A stretch of DNA of 37,420 nt from contig QZIL01000033.1 of the NCBI GenBank assembly GCA_003599025.1, positions 1 to 37,420 on the forward strand. The letters run 5' to 3'. Under the pieces are notes generated by a model, which was not told the origin of the DNA, ran no database searches, and saw only the letters and a list, made by a program, of their open reading frames with translations. Made by a program: the position numbers and the translations under genes. Of this stretch, positions 17,701-26,255 are shown in pieces; positions within the stretch are counted from its first letter, which is position 1, and every line of letters starts with the position of its first letter. This DNA comes from Nitrospiraceae bacterium. GTDB taxonomy: Bacteria; Nitrospirota; Thermodesulfovibrionia; UBA6902.

Positions 17701-20700
17701 TTGCACATGGCCAAAACTACAGAGAGCAGACTGATGATGGAAAATTCAGTACAGAAAGAAATATTACAGAAGATCACGGGCATTGCAAGTTCAACTCTCG
17801 AACTGAGAGAAATTCTCGACACAATTACCCACGTCCTGGCTGATGCCCTTGATAAAGACCTCTGTACTATCTGTCTGCTTAAACCTGAAAAAAAGATCAT
17901 ATGCATAGAGGCTTCCAAAGGCGTGAACAAAGAGTCCGTCACTGTCTACTGCATAGAGGACGACAACGGGACCATTGATGCGATGTTTAAGGAGGCCGGG
18001 CCGGTAGTTATTGAAGACATCAGAAAATCCCCTCATGTAAAGACGATCCTCAATCCCGAGTCCGCTGACATGCTGTCCCTGCTTGCCGTCCCGATTGTTC
18101 AGGACACGAAGGTTGCAGGACTTCTTATGGTCCAGACCAGAGATGCCTGTATTTACAGCGAGGATGAAATTAACCTTCTTACCATAATCGCATGTAATAT
18201 AAGCGCTGCTGTCCGCAATGCCGACCTGTACAGAAACGTAAAGGCACAGCTTGATGAACTGAAGGTAATACACGAAATCGGAAAAGCGATCTCATCTATT
18301 CTGAATATCGATGATCTGCTGCCCTATATATGCAAAGAGGTTTCAAAGTTATTTAACGTCACAGGATGCATTCTAAGACTGATGGAGGTGAACAACCTTC
18401 AGATAAAGGCCTCTTACGGTCTGTCCGACAGGATAAAACAGGCCATGAATCTTAAGCCCGGCGAAGGTATCGCAGGGCATGTGTTCGTCACCGGCGCCCC
18501 CCTGTTGATAGACGACACCCACAGGATGCCGGACAATTTCCGCGTTCCCGGCATTGACGCCACCTCTGTTATTTGCGTCCCTCTCTCAGTACGCGACCGG
18601 ACTATCGGCACGCTTGGTCTTTACGATAAAAAGGACGAATGGGGCCTGACCACTTTTACAGAGGATGATCTTAAATCGCTTTTGACCTTTGCCTCTGTAT
18701 CATCAATAGCCATTGAGAATGCAAGACTGTACAGGGCAGAACTGGAAAAGGAGAAGGAAGTCACCCAGACAAAAGACTACCTGAAGAGCCTGATAGAGGA
18801 CTCAGCCGATGCGATTATAACATCTGATATCGAAGGGATCATCACGTCATGGAACAAGGGGGCTGAGATTATTTACGGCTACACTGAAGATGAAGTAATC
18901 GGCAAGTTCCTTCCCATGGTCCCCGCGTTTCTTCAGGAAGAAGAAAAAAGCTTCATGAACAAACTCAGGAATAAAGAGACACTGAGAAACCTGGAGACCA
19001 TAAGGCAAACCAAAAACGGCAGACTGATTGAAGTCAGCCTGACCCTCTCGCCCATACTCGACACTTCAGAAAATGTCACGGGGATAAGCGGCATTTCGAG
19101 GGACATCTCGGAAAAGAAACTTGTGGAGAAGGAGCTCATAAGAAAGAACCAGGAGTTGTCCAGGCTCTTCTTCATTAATTCCGTTGTCAGGAGCACCCTC
19201 GAACTGGACAAGCTCCTTAAAATGGTGCTCACTGTTGTTACAATGGGAGACGGGCTCGGATTTAACAGGGCCATTCTCTTTCTTGTCGATAAGTCTAACA
19301 AAGTGCTGAAAGGTGAAATGGGGGTAGGCCCTGCAAGTCCTGAAGAGGCAAAGAACATATGGCTTTCAATGGAAGGCAAGAGTCTCGGGACCATAATAGA
19401 AGAAATAGAAAGCGGGCCGGTCTATCTGGATTCCCACCTGGACAAACTCAGCCAGAAACTCAGTGTCGATATAACCGGTGATTGTATCCTGTGCCGGTGC
19501 ATTCGTGAAAAGAGGCCTTTTAATGTCCGTAATGCCCGGACAGAACCTCTGGTCACCCCATACCTGATTCAAATGCTCGGGGCCGATTCCTTCGGTGTCG
19601 TCCCGCTGATTTCAAGGGACAAAATCATAGGCATAATCTGGGTCGACAATCTATTTACCGGCAGACCGATAAAAGACGAAGACCTGCAGTTTCTGATGGG
19701 TTTTTCGAGCCATATTGCCTCAGCCATAGAAAACGCCAGGCTCTTTGAGAACGTGGCCCTGGCCCAGTCTGAACTGAAGAATATATTTGAATCGATTTCG
19801 GACCTGGTCTATTATACAGACCAGGATTTTACCATCAGACGTGTGAACCAGGCAGTTGTAAGGAAAATCGGGAAACCTGAAGAAGAGATTATCGGGCAGA
19901 AGTGTTACAAGATATTTCATGGTAAAGACGAGCCGTGGGAATTATGTCCTCATCACAAATCATCGGCATCACAGCAGCCTTACGTCGGGGAACTTGAAGA
20001 CCCCCATCTAAACGGCACATTTGTGGTTTCCAATTCCCCTATCTTTGATTCAGCCCGGAACTTTGTGGGCACAGTACATATCTCGCGCGACGTTACAGAA
20101 CTCCGCACTCTCAGAGAGAGGGTCATCCACTCAGAAAGAATGGCGGCCCTCGGTGAACTGGCTGCAAGGGTTGCACACGAGATCCGCAATCCCCTCATTT
20201 CCATAGGAGGATTTGCGCGACGGCTTGAAAAAAAGCTCTCTGGGGACATTCAGGAATATGCAAAGATCATAGTCAATGAAGTGAGCAGGCTGGAAAATAT
20301 ACTTAAGGAAATACTGGGGTTTGTAAAAAGCTCAAGGGTGAACAAGAGCGACGTTAATATCAACAATCTGCTTGACGGCATAGTGAACCTGATCACCCCG
20401 TTAATGGATGAAAGGCACAACAGGGTAATAAAAGATTTTTCACGAGTACCGATTATTGCTGTAATTGACCCCGACAGAATAAAGGAGGCTATACTGAATA
20501 TAGTAACAAACGCAGCCCAGGCAACCGAGCATGGGACAATTACCCTTAAAACAAGGCTTGAGGACAATGAAGCGGTCATCGAACTTATAGACACAGGATG
20601 CGGGATCAAGGAAGAAGACCTGAAGAACATTTTTAATCCGTTCTTCACTACCAAAGCGCAGGGCACCGGCCTCGGCCTTGCGGTAACACATAAGATCATT

Positions 20701-20787
20701 CAGGAGCACGACGGGAAGGTGAAGGTGGAGAGTGTCTGGGGCGGTGGTACAGCATTTAAAATCTATCTGCCGGCCAGGGAAAGCTGA
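17701..20787 (+). CDS. Multi-domain sensor histidine kinase (multiple GAF and PAS domains, HisKA, HATPase_c)
   Basis: 1028 aa; H-box [26 protein letters not shown]-box [41 protein letters not shown]-like and PAS-like ([22 protein letters not shown]) segments upstream. Confidence 0.92.
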   Translation: MHMAKTTESRLMMENSVQKEILQKITGIASSTLELREILDTITHVLADALDKDLCTICLLKPEKKIICIEASKGVNKESVTVYCIEDDNGTIDAMFKEAGPVVIEDIRKSPHVKTILNPESADMLSLLAVPIVQDTKVAGLLMVQTRDACIYSEDEINLLTIIACNISAAVRNADLYRNVKAQLDELKVIHEIGKAISSILNIDDLLPYICKEVSKLFNVTGCILRLMEVNNLQIKASYGLSDRIKQAMNLKPGEGIAGHVFVTGAPLLIDDTHRMPDNFRVPGIDATSVICVPLSVRDRTIGTLGLYDKKDEWGLTTFTEDDLKSLLTFASVSSIAIENARLYRAELEKEKEVTQTKDYLKSLIEDSADAIITSDIEGIITSWNKGAEIIYGYTEDEVIGKFLPMVPAFLQEEEKSFMNKLRNKETLRNLETIRQTKNGRLIEVSLTLSPILDTSENVTGISGISRDISEKKLVEKELIRKNQELSRLFFINSVVRSTLELDKLLKMVLTVVTMGDGLGFNRAILFLVDKSNKVLKGEMGVGPASPEEAKNIWLSMEGKSLGTIIEEIESGPVYLDSHLDKLSQKLSVDITGDCILCRCIREKRPFNVRNARTEPLVTPYLIQMLGADSFGVVPLISRDKIIGIIWVDNLFTGRPIKDEDLQFLMGFSSHIASAIENARLFENVALAQSELKNIFESISDLVYYTDQDFTIRRVNQAVVRKIGKPEEEIIGQKCYKIFHGKDEPWELCPHHKSSASQQPYVGELEDPHLNGTFVVSNSPIFDSARNFVGTVHISRDVTELRTLRERVIHSERMAALGELAARVAHEIRNPLISIGGFARRLEKKLSGDIQEYAKIIVNEVSRLENILKEILGFVKSSRVNKSDVNINNLLDGIVNLITPLMDERHNRVIKDFSRVPIIAVIDPDRIKEAILNIVTNAAQATEHGTITLKTRLEDNEAVIELIDTGCGIKEEDLKNIFNPFFTTKAQGTGLGLAVTHKIIQEHDGKVKVESVWGGGTAFKIYLPARES

Positions 20788-20871
20788 CTATCAGAAACCA
20801 CCGGGAAAGTGACTGAAAAATGATAATGAATATATACAATAAACCAAATGGTAAAGAAAGGAGGACGCATA

Positions 20872-21219
20872 ATGAAACTTCTCATAGTTGATGATGATAC
20901 AAATATCCAGCGGCTATACAAAGAGGAACTGGAGGAGGAAGGATACAACGTTGTTATTGCGGGCACTGGCAAAGAAGCACTGGAGATGTTTGAAAGTGAG
21001 AACCCTGACATTGTCACCCTGGACATCCTCATGCCGGACATTGACGGGATAAGCCTTCTGAGAAAAATGAAGGAGCAGCGGCCAAACATTCCAATAATTA
21101 TGTCGACCGCTTATGACTACAGGGACGACTTTGCAGTATGGGCGTCCGAGGCGTATATTGTTAAATCCTCGGACCTGGCTGAATTGAAAAATACTATCAG
21201 AAAGCTGATGGACAAGTAA
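20872..21219 (+). CDS. Single-domain response regulator (CheY-like receiver)
   Basis: MKLLIVDDDTNIQRLYKEELEEEGY...VTLDILMPDIDG...PIIMSTAYDY...YIVKSSDL; SD AAAGGAGG before ATG 20872. Confidence 0.93.
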   Translation: MKLLIVDDDTNIQRLYKEELEEEGYNVVIAGTGKEALEMFESENPDIVTLDILMPDIDGISLLRKMKEQRPNIPIIMSTAYDYRDDFAVWASEAYIVKSSDLAELKNTIRKLMDK

Positions 21220-21452
21220 CTTGCGCTGTGTAACAGATAAACATCTGGTTGCCGGGCATATATATAATCTTGCCTTTATAGTTTCAGGCTTGATATCCGG
21301 ATCATAAATGGCAGTACTGCATTTGACCCGAAATATGAGAGAGACTTTCACAGGTTTACAAATCAGACATCGATTGGGTAATATTCTAAGGTACATGAGA
21401 AGGGAAAATACCCCGGGAAGAGCAGCAGTTCCGGACAGAAACCTTCCGTACT

Positions 21453-21544
21453 GGAGAGGTGGCCGAGAGGCTGAAGGCAACCGCCTGCTAAGCGGTTGTG
21501 GGGGTAAAACCCCACCCAGGGTTCGAATCCCTGCCTCTCCGCCA
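21453..21544 (+). tRNA. tRNA-Ser (anticodon GCU), CCA encoded
   Basis: GGAGAGG...CCTCTCC-G-CCA acceptor, anticodon loop CTGCTAA, long variable arm GTGGGGGTAAAACCCCAC, T loop GTTCGAATC. Confidence 0.95.
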
Positions 21545-21600
21545 TTTATAACCTGTATGGTTAGTAATTAATATAGAAACATTATATCAGGAGGATCAGT

Positions 21601-22143
21601 ATGAGAAAAATCACGGTGTTAATATTGATGACCATTCTGCTGTTTGCATTTGCGGCATGCAAGAAAAAAGAGGACCCCGCCCCTGTTCAAAAAAGCCCTA
21701 TGTCTCAGGGACCGATCGTAGACACACCGGCTGGAACGCCTCCGGCACACGGAACCCCTCAACAGAAGACCGAGTTCCAGGTAGTTGTTCCTCCTGATGT
21801 TGAAGGAATGTGGTCTAAGGTAATCCTTCTCGTCGATGATAAACAGAACAAGACACAAAAAGAATTCACATTGAAAATCGGCGATGAATTCAATATCCCT
21901 GATTCAAATCTTACTGTCAAGATAGGACCGTTCCTGCCGGACTTTAAAATGGCCGGCACCACGATTACGTCTTCATCCAATGAACCGAACAACCCGTCAT
22001 TGGGAGTGGCGGTCTTTGAAGGAGGGACACGTATATTTCCCGCCTCGGGGCAGTGGGGATGGCTGTACGTAAAATTCCCTGCCATTCACGCCTTCCAGCA
22101 CGAGCGTTTCGCACTGGCATTGAAGGGTGGAGTGAAGAAGTAA
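21601..22143 (+). CDS. DUF2155-like lipoprotein
   Basis: 180 aa; signal peptide with lipobox LFAFAAC; C-terminal half (GDEFNIPDSNLTVKIGPFLPDF...GWLYVKFPAIHAFQHERFALALKG) resembles DUF2155. Confidence 0.7.
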   Translation: MRKITVLILMTILLFAFAACKKKEDPAPVQKSPMSQGPIVDTPAGTPPAHGTPQQKTEFQVVVPPDVEGMWSKVILLVDDKQNKTQKEFTLKIGDEFNIPDSNLTVKIGPFLPDFKMAGTTITSSSNEPNNPSLGVAVFEGGTRIFPASGQWGWLYVKFPAIHAFQHERFALALKGGVKK

Positions 22144-22171
22144 TTCAGCTTGCTTAACGGAAAGCTCTACA

Positions 22172-22207
22172 GGGACAGCAGCCATAAAGCTGCTGTTTCT
22201 TTTTTCC
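22172..22207 (+). terminator. Rho-independent terminator after the DUF2155 lipoprotein gene
   Basis: ACAGCAGC-cataaa-GCTGCTGT followed by TTCTTTTTTCC. Confidence 0.9.
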
Positions 22208-22615
22208 TGTTATCATCACTTAACCGTGCCAGATATCATTTTTTTCTTAACACTGTGGCATCTTGAATGACTGAGATGATAGCTGAACACATTATATTCG
22301 ACGGATTTCCAAGAACAATACTTCATCTTATCTCCACCAACTAAACAATATTTCTTTCTCACCAGAGACGATGAGCCGTTGCCGATGCGTTAAGCCTTAA
22401 AAAAAGCGGCTTAACAATAACGGAACATTATAGATCCAGCTGACCATCCCGATTTTAGAACTGTCAGTAACATGGCAAAAAAATACAGTGGATACGACAG
22501 CAATAGGCTCATATGGCAATCAGGATGACGCAAGAAGGGGCCATAATCCGCATAAGTCGGGACGTAAATCCCATCATCCGTTATTAAGGATACTCTCAGA
22601 TATTGACCTCGATAA

Positions 22616-22906
22616 TCAGCTGTACTTCACCTTTCTGTCATAAATATCCCTGACTCCTGTAAGCCTGACGATTTTATTCTTCGAGGACTGCCCTGAGATA
22701 ATCTTGACATCTTTTTTGGAAATACCGAATTCCCGGGCAAGGACTTCTACAAGTTCTTTATTGGCTTTCCCTTCGACAGGAGGGGATGTGAGCCTGACCT
22801 TAAGCGCCTCGCCATATTGACCGACCACTTCTGACCTTGAGGACCGGGGTTCGACTTTGATCTTGAGTGTTAAATGTTCTTTTGATTTGACTTCAGGTTT
22901 TTTCAT
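22616..22906 (-). CDS. DUF167 / YggU family protein
   Basis: 96 aa; LKIKVEPRSSRSEVVG...KVRLTSPPVEGKANKELVEVLAREFGISKKDVKIISGQSSKNKIVRL. Confidence 0.93.
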   Translation of the reverse strand: MKKPEVKSKEHLTLKIKVEPRSSRSEVVGQYGEALKVRLTSPPVEGKANKELVEVLAREFGISKKDVKIISGQSSKNKIVRLTGVRDIYDRKVKYS

Positions 22907-22949
22907 AGATGTAATTAGAACGGTTTAATGACTTGCCTCCCTAGAAGCA

Positions 22950-23040
22950 GTCATTCCCGCGACGGCGGGAATCCAGAGAAAAAGAAACTGGAATCGTAGC
23001 CTGCCCCGCACTTGATGCGGGGGTCAAGCCGGAGAATGAC
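22950..23040. repeat. Dispersed palindromic repeat (GTCATTCCCGC...AATGAC family)
   Basis: GTCATTCCCGCGACGGCGGGAATCCAG...CCGGAGAATGAC. Confidence 0.75.
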
Positions 23041-23087
23041 AATATCGAGTTTGACTTTTACGCCCTGCGCTCTTGGCGAAGGGTTCT

Positions 23088-23135
23088 TAAAACTGTTTGA
23101 ACCGTTTGAACGGCTGGAACAGTTGAAACGGTTTT
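23088..23135. repeat. AAC(C/T)GTTTGAAC-type ~10-bp periodic palindromic repeat immediately 3' of truB
   Basis: AAAACTGTTTGAACCGTTTGAACGGCTGGAACAGTTGAAACGGTTTT; both ends complementary and internally repeated. Confidence 0.65.
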
Positions 23136-23136
23136 A

Positions 23137-24033
23137 TTATGCAAACACGACATCCATTTTAATTTCATTATTCACGGTGGAATAACTGCCGATCGCGAGC
23201 AAGTCTCCTCCCGGAGAAACTATCTTTATTCCTGAAGCAGATTTCATATCATCTGCTGGTCTCATGCTGCCGAGTTGTATCGGGTGCCCATTCATGACAG
23301 CCTTAATCATGGTCTCTTTTATTTTAAGTTCAGGCATCCAGGACAATGCTTCATTAATGGTATAAAAACCCCTGTCTGCCGGTTCACCTTCACTTACTGC
23401 TTTCAGCTCCTCAAGGGTCAGACTGTTTCCAAGGCTGAAAGGCCCCACAGCAGTGCGCTCCAGTTCATGAAGATGTGCTCCAGTCCCTAATTTCTGTCCT
23501 ATATCATGACACAGTGTCCTTATATAGGTCCCCTTCGAACATCGGGCGATGAATGTTACATAGGGCAGGGCAATATTAATCAGGCTGATGTTGTAGATGG
23601 TTATTTCTCTGCTGCTGCGTTCTATTTCTATCCCCTGCCTTGCGTATTTATAAAGTGACTGGCCTTTATGCTTCAATGCTGAAAACATGGGGGGATGCTG
23701 AAGCGAAGTCCCTTTAAAAGATTTCAATATGTCCTCTATGCGGCCCTCGTCAATATTGCCTGTTTCCCTTTGTTCAATAATATTACCGCATGCGTCCTGA
23801 GTGTCGGTGGTCTCTCCCAGTTTCATAACAGCTTTATATTCCTTGTCAAGGTCGGAGAAATATGAGGCGAGCCGAGTGGCCCTGTTTATGCAGATTATGA
23901 GCAGCCCTGTTGCAAGCGGATCAAGTGTCCCTGTATGTCCGGCCTTCTTTACTTTCAATATCCTTTTTACACTGGTAACAGCATCCTGTGATGTGATGTC
24001 TCTGGGTTTATTGATAGCGATTAATATGTCCAT
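23137..24033 (-). CDS. truB: tRNA pseudouridine(55) synthase
   Basis: 298 aa; INKPRDITSQDAVTSVKRILKVKKAGHTGTLDPLATGLL, GTSLQHPPMFSALKHKGQSLYKYARQGIE, RCSKGTYIRTLCHDIG. Confidence 0.95.
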   Translation of the reverse strand: MDILIAINKPRDITSQDAVTSVKRILKVKKAGHTGTLDPLATGLLIICINRATRLASYFSDLDKEYKAVMKLGETTDTQDACGNIIEQRETGNIDEGRIEDILKSFKGTSLQHPPMFSALKHKGQSLYKYARQGIEIERSSREITIYNISLINIALPYVTFIARCSKGTYIRTLCHDIGQKLGTGAHLHELERTAVGPFSLGNSLTLEELKAVSEGEPADRGFYTINEALSWMPELKIKETMIKAVMNGHPIQLGSMRPADDMKSASGIKIVSPGGDLLAIGSYSTVNNEIKMDVVFA

Positions 24034-24042
24034 AAATTATAT

Positions 24043-24292
24043 ATCCGCAGATTACACAGATACCGTAGTTTATCCGGCTTATAAGGTATTAAAATTCTGG
24101 GCAACTATTTTTCGTCATTCCCGCGAAGGCGGGAATCCTGCTTTGTTAATTTTACTGTATGCTTGCTTATCCTGATGTTTCAGGACAGGCATAACAATTA
24201 TCGACTACTTCAAGCATTGGAAGATTCTGCTCAGATAGAACGGGATCACATATCTTACCAACTAATCAGAGGAATCTGTGCAATCTATGGAT
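24043..24292. repeat. ~250-bp segment bounded by 20-bp inverted repeats (16/20) with a nested GTCATTCCCGC half-repeat
   Basis: ATCCGCAGATTACACAGATA (24043-24062) vs reverse complement of AATCTGTGCAATCTATGGAT (24273-24292). Confidence 0.65.
24114..24140. repeat. Solo half of the GTCATTCCCGC/GCGGGAATCC repeat
   Basis: GTCATTCCCGCGAAGGCGGGAATCCTG. Confidence 0.7.
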
Positions 24293-24300
24293 TAAATATG

Positions 24301-25278
24301 TTAACTTTCTTTTATTGCTTTTCTGACAGCCCTGAAGACCTTGTCCTGCACCTCTTTTAATGTGCCGGTCACCTTGCAGCCTGCTGCTGCCACATGTCCG
24401 CCCCCCCCGAAACTCCGGGCTATCTTCTGCACATCGACCCTGCCCTTTGAACGAAGGCTCAGCTTGTAAGTATGGCCTCCATCCTGCCGGAAGAAAACAG
24501 CGACCTCGGTATCTTTTATTTTTCTCGGAAAATCAACAAAGTCCTCGCAGTCCTCGGAAGTAGTCTCTGTTTTATCGAACATGTGTTTAGTAGCATTGAT
24601 CCAGGCAATCCCGTCTTTTCTCTCAAGCGTTGCGAGTGACAGACCCAGCAGCTTCATGGACTTGAAGGGGATGCTTTCATATACTTCTTTAGATATGTCC
24701 CATGGTCTTGCGCCTGCTTCAACAAGACAGGCCGCAGTCTGTAATGACTCTGCTGAGGCGTTTGAATATCTGAACCCTCCTGTATCTGTCAGTATTGCTG
24801 TATACAGGTTTGTGGCAATGTTTTTATCAATGGTTACCCTGAGTGCGGTCAATACCCTGTATACAAGCAGTCCTGCTGCAGCAGCATCAGGGTCAATAAG
24901 GCTTGCAGATAACGATCTGTAAAATTCAGAAGTTTTTGAATTGGAAGGAAGGACATGGTGATCAATCACTGCCATCTTCTTTGCCCTGAACCCTTCAAAG
25001 CCTGTTCGACTGACTTCATTGCAGTCTACTATAAATACAACATCAAACTCCCCTGCCGGCGGCTTTTGCCGGACAGTCTTTGATAAAGGCAGAAAACTCA
25101 GGGTCTCAGGCACCGGGTCCCGGCTGAGTACGCATATGTCCTTCTTGCCCATTTTCCTCAACCCTAGTGACAGGGCCAGTGACGATCCTATAGAATCGGC
25201 TTCAGGGTTAATGTGGCCAACTATGAGAAATGATTTGTTCTGCTTAATCAGGTTGAGAAGTTTAGAAGAGATCTTCAT
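24301..25278 (-). CDS. nrnA: DHH/DHHA1 phosphoesterase, NrnA-like nanoRNase / pAp phosphatase
   Basis: 325 aa; VGHINPEADSIGSSLAL, VFIVDCNEVSR, AVIDHHVLPS, LTDTGGFRYSNA, SFGGGGHVAAAGCKV. Confidence 0.92.
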   Translation of the reverse strand: MKISSKLLNLIKQNKSFLIVGHINPEADSIGSSLALSLGLRKMGKKDICVLSRDPVPETLSFLPLSKTVRQKPPAGEFDVVFIVDCNEVSRTGFEGFRAKKMAVIDHHVLPSNSKTSEFYRSLSASLIDPDAAAAGLLVYRVLTALRVTIDKNIATNLYTAILTDTGGFRYSNASAESLQTAACLVEAGARPWDISKEVYESIPFKSMKLLGLSLATLERKDGIAWINATKHMFDKTETTSEDCEDFVDFPRKIKDTEVAVFFRQDGGHTYKLSLRSKGRVDVQKIARSFGGGGHVAAAGCKVTGTLKEVQDKVFRAVRKAIKES

Positions 25279-25639
25279 CTGTGTCAGGGGTGCTCCTTTC
25301 TGATTTGATGTCGTCGAGCAGTTTGTCTATTTTCATGCCGTACTGGATCGATTCGTCTATCCTGAACATTAACGTGGGCACGCATCTCATCTTTAATCTC
25401 CTGCCAAGCTCCCCTTTTATAAAAGATGCTGTTGCGTTAAGCTTTTTTAATATTTTTTCACTGTCCTCAACATTTAATACGCTCACATAAACCGTGGCAT
25501 GTCTCAGGTCGTCGCTTGTCTTTGCGTCCGTCACTGTTACAAAGCCCAGATATTTGTGCTTGATCTTGTTCATAATAATATCAGCGACCTCTTTTCTTAT
25601 AGATTCGCTGACCCTTGATGACCGTTTATATGGATGCAT
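25262..25639 (-). CDS. rbfA: Ribosome-binding factor A
   Basis: 125 aa; RVSESIRKEVADIIMNKIKHKYLGFVTVTDAKTSDDLRHATVYVSVL...RCVPTLMFRIDESIQYGMKIDKLL; overlaps nrnA start by 17 bp. Confidence 0.94.
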   Translation of the reverse strand: MHPYKRSSRVSESIRKEVADIIMNKIKHKYLGFVTVTDAKTSDDLRHATVYVSVLNVEDSEKILKKLNATASFIKGELGRRLKMRCVPTLMFRIDESIQYGMKIDKLLDDIKSERSTPDTDEDLF

Positions 25640-25686
25640 TGATCTCCTGAATTACTAATATATTTATGTTGAAAACCACCCTGTTT

Positions 25687-25800
25687 GTCATTCCCGCGAA
25701 AGTCGAATCGACTCGATTCCGAGCGGGAATCCAGAAATATCGGTAAAATACTGGATTCCCCCGTATCAAGTACGGGGCAGGCTTGCAAGCCCGGAATGAC
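25687..25800. repeat. Full-length dispersed palindromic repeat (GTCATTCCCGC...CCCGGAATGAC)
   Basis: Direct reading; 114 bp in the rbfA/DUF503 gap. Confidence 0.75.
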
Positions 25801-25895
25801 GACAGTGAGGCTTTGTTATGTTAGTTCTTAGTAAATGGTAAAAGATATTGAACAGATCTATCAGAACTAACCACTGTTCCTGATTTCTTTATAAG

Positions 25896-26177
25896 TTATA
25901 ACAATTCAAGTCTGCTGTCAATTAATTCAACGTCATGAATATCGTACACCACATTCTTAATATTTTCAAAAACCTTGTTTATAAACTGTGTCTCATTGGC
26001 AACCATTGCTATCCCGATTACACTCCGCTGCCACAGGTCATTGGCATCGACTTCGGCCACGGAAACATTGAACTTGTTCTTTATCCTGTCAATGAGACTC
26101 TTGATGACGAACCTTTTTTCTTTCAGGGAATGTGCTTCAGGTATGTGTAAATCAAGTGTGAGGAGACCTACGATCAT
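25896..26177 (-). CDS. DUF503 / YlxP-like protein
   Basis: 93 aa; MIVGLLTLDLHIPEAHSLKEKRFVIKSLIDRIKNKFNVSVAEVDANDLWQRSVIGIAMVANE; between infB and rbfA. Confidence 0.94.
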   Translation of the reverse strand: MIVGLLTLDLHIPEAHSLKEKRFVIKSLIDRIKNKFNVSVAEVDANDLWQRSVIGIAMVANETQFINKVFENIKNVVYDIHDVELIDSRLELL

Positions 26178-26206
26178 GTCGAGTATTCAATAAAAAAACA
26201 GCCACC

Positions 26207-26231
26207 GGATTCCCGCTATTGCGGGAATGAC
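26207..26231. repeat. Solo half-repeat GGATTCCCGCTATTGCGGGAATGAC
   Basis: Inverse orientation of the copy at 24114. Confidence 0.65.
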
Positions 26232-26255
26232 TGATACGCACACTTCGAAAGGTTT

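Noticed and set aside
20914-21480. 188-aa minus-strand ORF over the response regulator
   Set aside because: Antisense to a well-supported receiver-domain gene; no family resemblance
21363-21545. 60-aa ORF MAERQGFEPWVGFYPHNRLAGGCLQPLGHLSSTE
   Set aside because: Antisense translation of tRNA-Ser; AERQGFEPW is a classic artefact. The sense ORF at 21308-21571 (GREAEGNRLLSGCGGKTPPRVRIPASPP) is rejected for the same reason
22540-22600. GGGACGTAAATCCC resembling part of a c-di-GMP (GEMM) riboswitch
   Set aside because: No convincing partner GGCAAACC helix, and the region lies between convergent genes so there is no downstream + strand gene to regulate
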